Positions 1 to 10,609 of a DNA stretch of 64,000 bases are shown here, in pieces (positions within the stretch are counted from its first letter, which is position 1; the number at the start of each line of letters is the position of its first letter). The notes below the pieces were generated by a model. The model saw only the letters and a list, made by a program, of their open reading frames with translations. It ran no database searches and was not told where the DNA came from. The stretch is from positions 1,240,001 through 1,304,000 of the forward strand of contig JAHRHY010000009.1 in NCBI GenBank assembly GCA_019671135.1. Reading direction: 5' to 3'. The position numbers and the translations under genes were made by a program. This stretch comes from Linnemannia hyalina (lineage: Eukaryota; Mortierellomycota; Mortierellomycetes; Mortierellales; Mortierellaceae).

Positions 1-3000
1 GTCACCCGGACGCTCCTGAAGAAGCGCAGCATGGTCACTGTTTGGGTTGCTGTCCAACCCAACCTGCTTGGAGGTATCGCTGGAGGAAACTCGAGCCGCC
101 GGGCGGCCACCTCCTCTAGTGGTCTGAGCTCGACCTCACAGGAGCGAGATAGCGAGTGCCGTACGTTGGTCGGAGGCATCAAGTTTTCTGTGTCCATTTC
201 AGACGCTTCTGCTGCTGTCGAGGACACGGAGGATACCCTCACTCAAGTCCTATCCCAGACAGTTAAATTTACCTCTGTCATTGGCCGATCTATCCTCTCG
301 GTCTCGGACACACTCCTCAACCTTGGATGGACGCCAGAAGTAGGACGACCTGTGTACGGGTCATTCACGCTCCAGAACATGTCCAGTCGTCTGCCGCTGG
401 ACTTTCAGATTGAGTCGCTCTCTGGCAACATCATTCTGGACCGGACGGGCGGAATCTTGGACGGCTGGGAGGTCGACACTAGGAGATCTGGAACGCACGA
501 CCACATGGACAGGGATCAGCTCAAGGACGGCGATGACGACGATGACGACAACGATCCATCTGAGGTCGCCCCAACTGATCGTTCACGTCTCTGGATCAGT
601 TTCCGATTCACTGCGTCTACCCCTGGTCTATTTACCGACACGATTTTGGTGACCAACAAGAACAACTGCTCTCAAAAGATCCACATCAAGGTTCGCCTGT
701 TTGTCGATCCTGGTCGACTCTCGACGATTTTGCACGGTCCAGGCTACACTTGTCCCATGTCGGTAGATGAGTCGCAGGATGATCTGGAAGCCAAGCCCGG
801 CGTTCCTCGAGAGGGTCTTGCCCTTCCTACTCTGTCGTGGGAGGATGTCTACGTTAGTGTTGCTGAAGATGAGGATACTGGCGGACAGGAGAGTCGGGCC
901 TTGGTCGCACTTCAACCCCAACGTGGACAGGAGGATGCTCGGGTCGACGACCGTTGGGTTGAGCTGTTGAACGGTGGTGACGAGGTGATGGAACTTGTGC
1001 CTCTGTGCGACATCACTGCGGACACTATTTGGGAGCACGGAAGTCCGCCATCTTCGTCGGAACCGCTTTCAGAAGCAGCCAACAAGGCAATCGACGGATT
1101 CCATGTCTGTGGCTCTATCATCCGACTTGTCCCTGGTCAGAAGGTTCATTTGGCCATCTCTTGTCCTGCGCCAGAATTGTCTACCAACGATGCTCAGCAA
1201 CTCCAGTCAGGAAAAAATGTCTCTCTGTCGGGTACGCTGATGGTTGTAGATCGCGTCAAGGATCAAGTCATGAAGGTGCTGGGATTGTCGTCCTCGTTCG
1301 GAGTTTCCTATGCCGAAGTGGTGCCGTTGTCGACGGATCTCGGGAAAATCGGTCACTACAACTCGTGGAACCCGGTCAAGATCAACTTTGAGGTTAAGAA
1401 CTCCAGCGAGATCCCCCTCTCTTACGAGCTTGTCCTTCAGGATTATATGGATCTGGCCCCTATTCGCTTGACGGTGACGGAGGAGGAAGGCATTCGTCCT
1501 CATTATCCCGTCATTGGAACCAAGAGGAAGATCCGCTCACGTGGCACGGATTCAATCGAGGTTCTTTTGGATCCCAGGAGGATCGAGAATTTTGAGATCG
1601 GACGCCGTACCTTCCCCATCCGGATCCTCAACCTCCATAATCCTCTGAACGAACCCGTGTTCAACGTGAGCGCCGTTCTGACAGAGTTCGAACTTGGATT
1701 TGACCGACTTACAGACGGCACTCTGGTGCTGCCTCCATTGACCCATCCATTACCGTCCTCTGCTCTTCCTTGCGATGCCTGGTTCTCGATCACGAACAAG
1801 TCACTGGAGGACGTCAAGTTTGAGATTGGAGCGACACTTTCACCGGACGTAATCGACTATGTGCATCTGGACGTTCTTTCCCGCTTCTCGAACTCGCCAC
1901 TCCGTGGCAGTATTACCCTCAGCTCACGCGGATCGATCGGTGTCCGTATCCGTGCCTTCCCGAAGGAGGGTTCCCGTTTGCCAAGTGACACTGCAGCCCT
2001 CTGTACACCCGACGGATTGACGTTTGGCAACCTCTGGGTCTCAACAAAGCCTATGACTGCCGAGGAGGAGACGACTACCAAGCGGTTTGCTCAGAATATC
2101 CTTATTCGCGGCGCCTTGGTGGAAGGATCCATGTTTTCGCTGTCGACTCAAAGGATCGTCTTTAGGAGTTTGATGCAGTCATCCGACTACGAGGATGACA
2201 GTGACGACGAACGACTCTCCGTTCCCGAGACTGCGGCTCTTTCTTCGTCCAAGGATGTGTCGGAAGACGGCATGGGATCAGACGTGCAGAAAGCGACCAT
2301 CACCGTGTCAAACTTGTCGATGACCTTCCCACTTGAGTTCCAGATGACGCTGGAGGGCCCTATGGAGTATCCAGCAGCCGAGATCATCAGGGTAACACCT
2401 CTGGACAGCAGCAACTGCGGTGTAGTTGAGGCAGGCCAGCAGCTCAAGCTGGTGGTGGAGCTCATTGACCCTCATCTGATTATCTCGGAGGACATCAAAC
2501 TGTACATCCGGAACTTGAACTCCAAGCTGGGTCAGCAGCAACGCGTTCTGATCAGTCTCGTGTCTGACAATCGGGAGCATCGGAAACCCACCAAGAAGCA
2601 AGCCATCGAGGACGAACGAATCGACCCCCACCACCGCCAGAACAAGTTGGAGGAACCCGCCGTGGCGAGCATGACTAGCAGTTCACCCAATTTAGCCCAG
2701 TCCTCCGGGGCGACTGAAGTGGACGCGAGTGCGTTGCAACCTGTCATATCGCTGCGAGGATGTAAGCGTATCGACTCTGGTGAGGCATTTGGCGGTCGCT
2801 ACGAACTGGATCTTGGACAGCAGGATATGGGATCAGCTAACGTCATCCGTAAACTGGTCCTGGAGAACCCTGGATATGATAGGGTTTCATACAGGATCAA
2901 GACGATCTCTGCATTGGACAAGAACTGGATCAAGATTAGCCGACCGGACGGAACACTTGAGCCACCTTCGGAGGAGCAGCTGTCGGCTGGATCGTCCTCT

Positions 3001-5276
3001 GTTCACACGATTACACTGGGATTTGTCACCAATGTCCGGAACGTATTTTCGACGTACTTGCTGATCGAGAACGTGGACAACCCCGGTGACACCAAGACGA
3101 TCCGAATTACGATGGAGGTGGTTGCACGGCAGAACCTCCGGCGAGCGGCCAAGGGCAACGAAGCGAACAACAGAGTTTTTGACGTGTTTGTGAACGGAAT
3201 CGACCAGAAGAACTCGTCGACGATCGACATGAAGAATCTCTTCTATGGATCCGAGTACACCGCCAGGAGCATGGTCGTCTACAACCGAGAGAGTGTCCCC
3301 ATGGAGTTTACCGTAAGTTTTGAATATCTCTCTCTTTCTCTCTCTCTCTCTCTCGATTTTTGATACCATTGCTTATGCGATTCATTTATTAACGATTTTT
3401 TCTTGTCAAATATTTCATGATTAGTTCAAATCGAACTTGTCGCCTTCGGATACGACCGAGATTTTGTTTTCAACATCACGAACGTCTGCAAAGCTGTTCA
3501 AGACGTTGACTGTTCCCTCGGAGAACCATGTCCGTGTCTACATCCGCTTCTTCCCTCGCCCGTCTGCAGCCATACAGGCGGCAATTGACAGCGGCGAGAG
3601 CCGGGACCCAGATGAGCTGGAGCTCAAGACCGTTGAGATTTACATCAACTGCCGTCTTGTCAAAGACTACCAGCAAGTCGTTCTCCTCACTGCAGAGTGC
3701 TACATGCCTGCTGTCCGCGTCAACTGGCAAGATTCCGTTTCGTTCATCGGTAAGGCTTATACCTAATGGCAGGCGGAATATACGAGGTTAACAATTTGTT
3801 GTGATGGCGTACGACTAACTGATATTCAATATTTAACAATATATAGGGCGCTTCTCCCGTGAATCGTCTGGATCAGTCGAGAACACGGACGAATGGAAGA
3901 TCTCATTCAAAGAGGATTACCGGACCTTGAGCATCTTCAACTTGCTCCAAATCCCTCTTGAATACGAGATCGTGAACGACACGATGTACTTCAACCTGGA
4001 GTATCCAGAGCCGGACAAGATCATCGATGGGTTAGACAAGCACGAGATCCGCGTCGTCCCTAACGCCAAAGCTCTTCTCCGAAACGCAGACAACTTTAGG
4101 AGGGTAAGTTGTTTATCTTTTGCTTCAAGCGCCTGCACTCGATATCTGCGGGTCTACGTAGTATTTACATTTAATTATTCAATATCGTAGGAGAAATACG
4201 TTCAGGAAAACATCACCATTTACAACCGCAACCGACCTCTGGAGAACTACTGGATTCCACTTCGACTCAGTTTTGGAAACGTTTCGAATTTTCAGCTGTC
4301 TTCTGGGTACAAGAGCTCGTATGCCTTCGGTATGATTGAGCAACACGTCGTCAACTTTCTCAGCGACTTTAACTCGCATGCAGTCCTGGTCAACATGGGC
4401 AACAGTTGCTTCCCTGGGGCTGTCTCGGCAACGAGTGCAGGCAACGGATTGGTTTCGAACGCAAGCAATGGTTTCAGCCTGTCATCCATTGGACTTGGAC
4501 CTGACCGTAGCTCCAGTCCCGGATCGACCCACTCGTCTCCTTTGTTGCTGAGCAGCGGCCTGACGACACTTATTTCGCCACCAAACTCTGGACCTGTTGT
4601 CGGCATGTTGGGTTTGGGACGGAGCACGTCGCCCCTGGCAGCAACTACTCCAGGCTTTCACCAACCTTCGCATCATCCCCATTACCAGAGCGCAGAGGCA
4701 CAGGAAACGCAGCGCAAGTTGATCGACCTCGAGTTCAAGTACCACTACGTTGTCGATCAACTGGTCTACTACAGTACGATCAAGACAGGGGAGAACTTTT
4801 TCCAGCTGGCCAGTCTGTTGTTTTGCAGCTTGCTAGGCAACCGAATTTTCCAGATTTGGTCGCCAGCATATCTGAAGGACCCTCGCGCAACATCAACGGC
4901 GTCGACGAGCGGTGGTTCAGGGTCAGGATCAGGACCAGGATGCGGCAATGGCACCGCTGTTCCTGGGGGCCAATCGGGATCAGGTGGAAAAGAGGAGAAT
5001 GGTGACAGGATGCCTTATCAGACTGGAGCGAATGGGTTTACTATGCAGACCCATAACGGGAACTACCAGCAACAGCACCAGCACCAACAACAACAGCCTC
5101 ATCCCTTGTACCGCGCACAAGGGGATGACGGCAGCGAGGAGACGTCGATTCGAGTGTGGCCGCAGTCGTTGAGGAAGTGGGTTGAGGCACTGGATTACTT
5201 TGTCTCGTTCTTCCCGTACCACTCACGACAGTTGGAGACGCTCAAGGCCTTGCACCACAGCCTCATCTCGACGTAG
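1..5276 (+). CDS. Large Ig-like/MSP-fold (ASH-type) repeat protein, 5' partial
   Basis: Four exons give one continuous frame: <1-3312, 3425-3749, 3847-4103 and 4191-5276. Donors are GTAAGT, GTAAGG and GTAAGT, acceptors TTAG, ATAG and GTAG, and phases agree at every junction. The frame is open to base 1, so the ATG at 31 may be internal. The roughly 1,650-residue product is rich in short beta strands with recurring phrases such as 'NLHNPLNEPVFNVSA' and 'FSITNKSLEDVKFEI'. That pattern resembles tandem ASPM/SPD-2/Hydin (MSP/Ig-like) domains. An acidic Asp run lies near 528-550 and Gly/Ser/Gln/His-rich low complexity spans 4380-5110. A conserved-looking helical end (RKWVEALDYFVSFF) closes the protein. 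No catalytic motif is visible and no function is claimed. The exon structure is well supported; the fold assignment is inference. Confidence 0.8.
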
Positions 5277-5912
5277 TTTGATGTAAGGAGAATAAGGACG
5301 GATCGGAGAAGATGTGAAGAATGTACTTTTAGTGAACCAAAAATTAAATCTTTCATGTGTGAACAGAAGATCATGGTTCATGCATGGTGTATGAAGTATG
5401 TAATCCTTAAGTAGCGTGTTTTCACGGATCCACAAATAACCATGCGATCTTCGTCCCTGAGGCGAGGTGGAAGCACGAACATTGTGCGAATTGAAAGTCA
5501 GACGGATTCTGCGAGGGTCAAGCGTTATCTCCTGAAGGAATGAGAGAATGATCAGGTCTTTGAGATCCGCAACGGTATCATAATAATCAACCTCCATAAT
5601 CTTGTTAGGGATGATGTAGGTGGCGTCGATGACCTTTATCTTCAACGTTTTATGATCGTCAGGGACAGAAAAGGAAGGCATGGCTTGTTGGTCGGCGTCG
5701 ACAGTGTGGTCAGCAGTGTTGTCAGGTTGATGGTCGGTCTTGACAGTTTCGTCACGTTGTTGGTCGGCGTCGTCCTCCTTGCTAGTAGAAATTGAGAAGC
5801 TCTTGTGACGTTGAAGAGTGGGCCGTGGTGGAAGTGAAGGTGTGGGGATGATAACACCTTCGATAGCGAAGAGGCTTATTTTTCTTTCGACCATCGGTGA
5901 AAGAATCTCCAT
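5223..5912 (-). CDS. Ubiquitin-like (beta-grasp) domain protein, hypothetical
   Basis: A minus-strand frame of about 229 codons. Its middle (about residues 85-185) reads like a ubiquitin-like fold: KTLKIKVIDATYI, then a 'DTVADLKDLIILSF' helix and a RIRLTF strand, ending in LKDYIL. The N-terminal part is polar linker (Ser, Thr, Asp, Gln). Another frame just upstream contains a basic NLS-like stretch (KRKADGDSFTDGRKKNKP, about 5890-5945), so the true start may be at the ATG near 5960 with an intron or a frame break between. The last 54 bases overlap the end of the convergent large gene, so the real stop may lie elsewhere. Function is unknown. Confidence 0.45.
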   Translation of the reverse strand: MEILSPMVERKISLFAIEGVIIPTPSLPPRPTLQRHKSFSISTSKEDDADQQRDETVKTDHQPDNTADHTVDADQQAMPSFSVPDDHKTLKIKVIDATYIIPNKIMEVDYYDTVADLKDLIILSFLQEITLDPRRIRLTFNSHNVRASTSPQGRRSHGYLWIRENTLLKDYILHTPCMNHDLLFTHERFNFWFTKSTFFTSSPIRPYSPYIKLRRDEAVVQGLERLQLS

Positions 5913-6101
5913 CGGCCTTTCGTTTGGTCAAAGCGCTCCGGAGGGTAGTATGAGACATGTTTTGATTGTGTTGGAGTGGTAATGTGTTTATGGTAAGAGG
6001 TGAAAGAGAGGACATGTGTAGCAAGGGATGGAAGAAGCGATCCGCGGAGAGAGATGTAGAGAGGCAGAAGAGGTAGACAAAACAGAAATGAAAGACAAAA
6101 G

Positions 6102-6480
6102 CTACTTTATTTTGAAAAGCTCGCTTTTCGAGAGAGGCACAAAGTGAATAAAAACATTCTCATTGAAGCACTCCTCCTCCTTTAGTGCCAGCTCAACTGA
6201 ACGTTGGCTAATGACAGTGCAAACCTCTGGTTTAGAGGCTGCGTCGACATGACCTTTAATGGATCTAAGACCTGAAAATGTACGACCGCACATGCAAATG
6301 AATCTATTCTCCATGTCCGGATGTCTAGTAAATCTGAACATCATGCCATTCAGAGCAATGTACGGCCTCTCGAAGGAGTCGTGGTGTTCTCGATGATGCT
6401 CGATTTTTTTTGGAGGGACTCGAAAAGTGTGTTTTGAAACATTTTTCAAACGTGCACCTGAAGATGAATGAAAGAGTAGA
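6102..6480 (-). CDS. Zinc-finger-like protein fragment
   Basis: The minus-strand frame ends at 6102 and contains 'RFICMCGRTFSGLRSIKGHVDAASKPEVC', quoted here only as a pattern: C-x-C, then His, then a late Cys. This is a C2H2/C2HC-like finger around 6220-6300. In the neighbouring frame just upstream is a second possible finger start (CTFEKCFKTHF, about 6430-6460), so the coding part is probably interrupted by an intron or frameshift. It faces away from a similarly built plus-strand gene starting at 6735, and the pair could share the 6.5-6.7 kb promoter region. A nucleic-acid-binding role is inferred from the finger only. Confidence 0.4.
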
Positions 6481-6734
6481 GGGATGTGAGCAACAAGTTC
6501 GAGAAAGAGGGAGAAAAAATATTCCCGCAACAAAGGGCGCCCAACCAATTTTCCCGCAAACAAACGAGAAAAAGGGGCTGGATTTGGTTTGCCACCCAAC
6601 AAGATAATCCCGCAAACAGACACGACAAAAACGAAGATGTTTGACCAAACGCTCTTGATTCCCACTTTTCTCCTTTCCTGACTTTGTTCCCCGCCCTTTT
6701 TCTTCTTCCTCAATTCTCGTCCACGAACACTGCA

Positions 6735-7514
6735 ATGAAAAAAACTTCAGAAAAAAATCTTGCCAGCGAGGAGGTAGAAGTAAAATGCTCTTTCCCTCCT
6801 TGCCAGTATTCCAACAACAAAAACGCACATTTCACAACATCATAAAGAAGTTGACAAGCCTATCTCAGGATCCTGGAAAAGCTGTGCGACGCCGATTTGG
6901 GAGTTGTCGAAACCTGTCTTGAAATGCGTGGACTGCCAGACGATTTTTAATGACAGAAGATCGTTCTTGAAAAGTCACCACTACGCCTTGAGTTGCCCAA
7001 AGTGTAAGTTTTTTTCGAACAATTTTTGAACGAAAAGCCTTCTCTCTCTCATTGCCTGACGAGGTTTTGTTGTTTGGTTCCTTTAAAAAATAGTTCTCAC
7101 CAAAGAGGGTTTGACCTTGGCCGCTTCCCTCGTCCAGCATCCTGAGTGTAAGAGTTCTTCCAAGCAATGATCAGAACCATGTATACTTCAATTGACGTTA
7201 CATTGAGGCTAACATCGTTACAGTTGGAGCCGCTGCTTCTGCTCTTTTGAAGGAGTCCTCTGCCGTTGTCGGGGATGAAACTCTCATCGGTGATGAATCT
7301 TTTAGTTACTCAGTTTCGCCTGGTAAGTTTGCTAAGGAAAAATAAGGAAATCATTAGACGCCTTCAAGTTGTTTTGTGTCGCATTTTAAAGGATCTTTCT
7401 CTGTCAATGGTGCTCCAGTGGATGATTTTGTAGCATCCGTTGCTGTTAAAGGCATTGAGGAAACAGTCGATACTGTTCATATTCCCGAAATGACGCAAGA
7501 CAGCCGTCTATCTG
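6735..7514 (+). CDS. Multi-exon zinc-finger-like gene, probably frame-disrupted
   Basis: From the ATG at 6735 a finger-like stretch begins (VKCSFPPCQYSNNKNAHF), but the frame stops near 6845. One frame over it continues as KEVDKPISGSW and a second finger, LKCVDCQTIFNDRRSFLKSHH (pattern C-x2-C ... H-H). Four later exons splice cleanly, all at phase 1: to 7003, 7094-7147, 7224-7322 and 7392-7514, with GTAAG or GTTAG donors. The later exons encode an acidic, Ser/Val-rich region without a recognised domain. The shift near 6845 looks like a 2-bp loss or an unmodelled intron. It may join the ORF at 7617, but I could not find a consistent splice. Confidence 0.4.
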
Positions 7515-7616
7515 GTTAGTTCTGCCGATTTTTGTAAGGTTGGTTAGCCGAAATAGATGCTAACTCTGATGCTAACTCTGAGATTGTTCTGTGATTTACC
7601 TTTATTTCCGTCTGTC

Positions 7617-8027
7617 ATGTCAAATCAAGACGCTCCGAAGAAGAAGGACCCCACTTGCATTCTCTGTGGCCAACTTTCAACGACAGAAGCGGTTCTTCGA
7701 ACTCACGTCAATGAATCCCACGATGGTCCAAGAAAACGGATTAGACATCTTCAATGCCTTTGGTGTCCAAGGTCATTCCAAAGTCGGAAGGGAATGAAGA
7801 CCCATTTGCTTTCATGTCCGAGTCTCAAGGACCTGTCCTTTCCCCTGTCGTGCTCTGTGTGTGAGATCAGCATGGCGAGCGCCAAGACTCTGTCAAGCCA
7901 CATTTTGGATTGCAAGTCCTGGCCTGAGGAGGAAGAGGATTTCGACGAGCTTGACGCGCAGCTCATCAAGAACACCGGGCACCCGACAACTGCTCGATTC
8001 GTCAACGACATTTTGATCAAGCGGTGA
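7617..8027 (+). CDS. C2H2-like zinc-finger protein (three fingers)
   Basis: An ORF of about 136 codons from ATG 7617 (MSNQDAPKKKDPTC). It has three finger-like units: CILCGQL...H...H near 7655-7730, CLWCPRSFQSRKGMKTHLL near 7757-7812, and CSVCEISMASAKTLSSHIL near 7855-7908. An acidic segment (EEEEDFDELD) and a tail, RFVNDILIKR, follow. The stop TGA at 8025-8027 overlaps the GTG of the next ORF by one base frame (GTGA). The two reading frames may therefore be halves of one gene split by a single-base change. Function is probably DNA or RNA binding; the family is not identified. Confidence 0.5.
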   Translation: MSNQDAPKKKDPTCILCGQLSTTEAVLRTHVNESHDGPRKRIRHLQCLWCPRSFQSRKGMKTHLLSCPSLKDLSFPLSCSVCEISMASAKTLSSHILDCKSWPEEEEDFDELDAQLIKNTGHPTTARFVNDILIKR

Positions 8028-9082
8028 TCACGCTGCCAGGAGGTGAAAAGGTGTTCGCCTACCTTCCAGCGGGCAGTTCCAAGCGATTGGGTGACGGATC
8101 GGAGGCATACGTTCGTCCCTTGAAGCGCCGGTCAGAAAAAGACATTACGGATTCGAAGTTGGAGCTCGTACTCAGATCTCACGCCTACTGTTCGTTAGTG
8201 AACATCGAGGATTACAGGGCTCTAGGAGACAAGGACCAAATTTGGACCAAGCGGTTCTCGGGTCATGGCAAGGAACTATCAAGGAGTTTGGCAAGTCTTC
8301 TGATCCAGTCAGGCGATGAGGTCCTTCTTTGCCTCAAGGTCGAGGTGTACGGGCGTCGTGAAAGTGAGGATGCTCACAACATCCCGAGGTTAGGAGAGCC
8401 GGACAGCATCAGGCACTTCAAGGTGGCCAACCTGACTTATGACAGCTCGCAGATGATCATCATTGGGACGGTAGCTTGGAACGCCTTGGTGACTATGGCA
8501 GTTGTGGTGACAAGTGGCAAGGTTATCGTAGGACCTCACAATCCCTGGTTCTACCCTCATGCAGCATCACACCTATGGATTCTGAAGAATGGCGACGAAG
8601 ACCTTAACAACAACTTGGAACGTCATACGCGATCCAAGTTCGACCAAGGGTCATCGTACGAGTTGCTTGCAGCCGCGCACCCACGTTTTCTCGGCTACAG
8701 CACCATGCCAGTGACCTTAAGCACTCTCTGGGACTTCAAGTCAAGAGGAAAATGGAAACCATGGTCGGGCATTAAGCTTGCATCATTCGTTTTCCACCTG
8801 CTCCTCAACCGTGGGAAGATATTGAAGACGGATGTGATCCAACCGCTGCACGAACTTCAAGCGCGCGAGAATTCTCCAAAAGAGACGGCTACGGTTGGGA
8901 TTGTTGCAAACTTGAGCCGGCTGGTGGAGGCCATGAGGGATGAAGAGACGAAACCTGTTTCATTGAAGGTTAGCAATGAACTAAGACAGCTGGCAGAAAA
9001 GTTACAAGGGGAAATAACCCAAATCAACAAAACTACAATTACCGATCAGGTGAAGATCGTGATTGGTTATCTCATTAAATGA
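8024..9082 (+). CDS. Hypothetical protein, probable C-terminal part of the preceding zinc-finger gene
   Basis: An uninterrupted 352-codon frame directly follows and overlaps the C2H2 ORF, shifted by one base. No ATG lies at its beginning; the first codon in frame is GTG inside GTGA. That favours a frameshifted continuation over an independent gene. The sequence is mixed alpha/beta with a run of hydrophobic strands (MIIIGTVAWNALVTMAVVVTSGKVIVG) and a helical C-terminus (LSRLVEAMRDEE...LRQLAEKLQGEI). No family is recognised. The intact length shows selection until recently or a very young break. Confidence 0.5.
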   Translation: MITLPGGEKVFAYLPAGSSKRLGDGSEAYVRPLKRRSEKDITDSKLELVLRSHAYCSLVNIEDYRALGDKDQIWTKRFSGHGKELSRSLASLLIQSGDEVLLCLKVEVYGRRESEDAHNIPRLGEPDSIRHFKVANLTYDSSQMIIIGTVAWNALVTMAVVVTSGKVIVGPHNPWFYPHAASHLWILKNGDEDLNNNLERHTRSKFDQGSSYELLAAAHPRFLGYSTMPVTLSTLWDFKSRGKWKPWSGIKLASFVFHLLLNRGKILKTDVIQPLHELQARENSPKETATVGIVANLSRLVEAMRDEETKPVSLKVSNELRQLAEKLQGEITQINKTTITDQVKIVIGYLIK

Positions 9083-9353
9083 AAGCACGAAAAGTTGCAC
9101 CTCGCACACAGTGAGAATGAATTAGTTTTCTCAGTGCGAGAAACATCCATTTAGCTGTCTTTTTTTTGTCGTGGCACCTTCCCGTAAGGCGTCCTTTTTT
9201 TCATGACAGGGCAGCCATTTTTGATTCCTCTGTGCAGAGCCCACAGGGCGAGAAAATACCTTTTTGCACAAGGTGAGAGACACCCTTTTTTGCTGACTAT
9301 TTTTTTTGGCTGTTAGCGCGAGGGAAAACATTGAAGGTTTTTGGCTGACAGAG

Positions 9354-9522
9354 GCGAACAATCGGAAAGCACTCGGCGAACAATTGGCGAACAACGGCGA
9401 ACAGTCGGCGAACAATCGGCGAACAATCGGTAAGCACTCGGCGAACAATCGGCGAACAAACGGTAAGCACTCGGCGAACAGTCGGTAAGCATTCGGCGAA
9501 CACTCGGCGAACACTCAGCGAA
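9354..9522 (+). repeat. Degenerate 10-11 bp minisatellite (CGGCGAACAAT unit)
   Basis: About fifteen imperfect tandem units of CGGCGAACAAT and the variants CGGTAAGCACT and CGGCGAACACT run head to tail. The array creates long but meaningless open frames on the minus strand. Confidence 0.85.
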
Positions 9523-9959
9523 TATTTTTTAGTGGCGCTGTTACTTTTTTTGACACGCTGAGGGACACCCTTTTTCCCGTTATTTTTTTTTTTGGTAACG
9601 CTAACACCCTTTTTCCGTTTCTTTCTGGACGCAAAAAAAGCGTTCGTTTCTTTCTGGATGCAAAAAATGCGTCCGTTGTTTCCACCGTTTTCGCCGGAAG
9701 CAAGTGCTCTGTTTCCACCATTGTCACCGGAAGCAAGTGCTTTGTTTCCACGCTTTTGCGCTGGATTTTTTTTTTCCTGACTAGTCAAACACACCTTTTT
9801 CTTGCAGGGCGGGAGACACCCTTTTCTGTTGGACTTTTTTTTTGTCTGCCACACCAAGCAGTTGGAGGGAATCGAGTTCAATCACTTGCAGCAGTCCGTC
9901 ATTCACTTGCAACAGTCCATCATTCACTTGCAGAGCTATTTATTTTTGTTTTTTAGGGG
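9523..9959 (+). other. Intergenic, homopolymer-T and GACACCC motifs
   Basis: T-rich blocks alternate with a recurrent phrase, GA(G/C)ACACCCTTTTT, also seen at 9270-9290 and 11990-12010. A 16-bp near-duplicate (CCGGAAGCAAGTGCTC/TTG) lies at about 9695-9745 and an ATTCACTTGCA triplication at 9880-9935. No gene is visible. Confidence 0.5.
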
Positions 9960-10217
9960 TCACATCCTCTGTTTATTTCCGCGGGGAGTTACAAATTGTT
10001 TAACTCTGGCCTCATACTCATCAATGAGTTTCGCAGTCTGCTCTTGTTTTCTTCGTTCGATGTTCATTGTGTTAGGCTTGCGACGTTCCCTGATAATCCT
10101 GAGCTGGGTCCTCAAAGATGCAATTTCATTTTCAGTAGCTCGAGACCTGACAGCGCCGTCATACATGGCTTCTGTATTTTTTATCAATTCTTCCAACGTT
10201 TCTTGCTTTGAGGACAT
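9960..10217 (-). CDS. Small coiled-coil protein, hypothetical
   Basis: An ATG-initiated 85-codon ORF. Almost the whole product is charged helix (ETLEELIKNTEAMYDGAV, then ENEIASLRTQLRIIRERRK, then KQEQTAKLIDEYEARVKQF) with heptad-like hydrophobic spacing, so a coiled coil is likely. It sits alone between repeat-rich stretches and matches no family I can name. It could be a degenerate fragment of a larger gene, but start and stop are clean. Confidence 0.45.
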   Translation of the reverse strand: MSSKQETLEELIKNTEAMYDGAVRSRATENEIASLRTQLRIIRERRKPNTMNIERRKQEQTAKLIDEYEARVKQFVTPRGNKQRM

Positions 10218-10609
10218 GGTGACTTAAAGATTGAATAGGAGTTAAGAATGTGTTGCTAAAGGAAAGGCTTAGTATGACTGGATGGTTTGCTTGGAAAAAT
10301 GGTCAGACTGGATGGCTTGCTTGAAACAACAAGTGAGAAAGTGGGGGTAGGTATTTACATGAAAAAATGGCATAGGCATAAGGCATAAAAACATTCAGTT
10401 TCATTCTCTATTTTCACCGCTTACACAACTGACCACCTTCTGCTCGCTCGCCAAACGTATTGTAGACATTTCACCCTATTTTCAGCAATCTGTATCATGC
10501 CAGTGTGGCGTGTAGCGGAAATAAAGTTTTATTTATTCTTCCCGCCATCAAAGTGAATGCAAAAACATAATCGACAACCACTATGGAATTGATAATACGA
10601 GAGGCGAAA
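10218..10609 (+). other. Intergenic, no gene seen
   Basis: A short direct repeat (GACTGGATGG(T/C)TTGCTTG) occurs at 10268-10325. No open frame with a recognisable product was seen. Confidence 0.5.

Noticed and set aside
8024..8045. Tiny intron (GTGATC...CCAG) joining the two overlapping ORFs
   Set aside because: At about 16 nt it is too short for a spliceosomal intron.
9131..9881. Large minus ORFs with FAECSP repeats as a repeat protein
   Set aside because: All come from the CGGCGAACAAT minisatellite and poly-T blocks; no start or domain.
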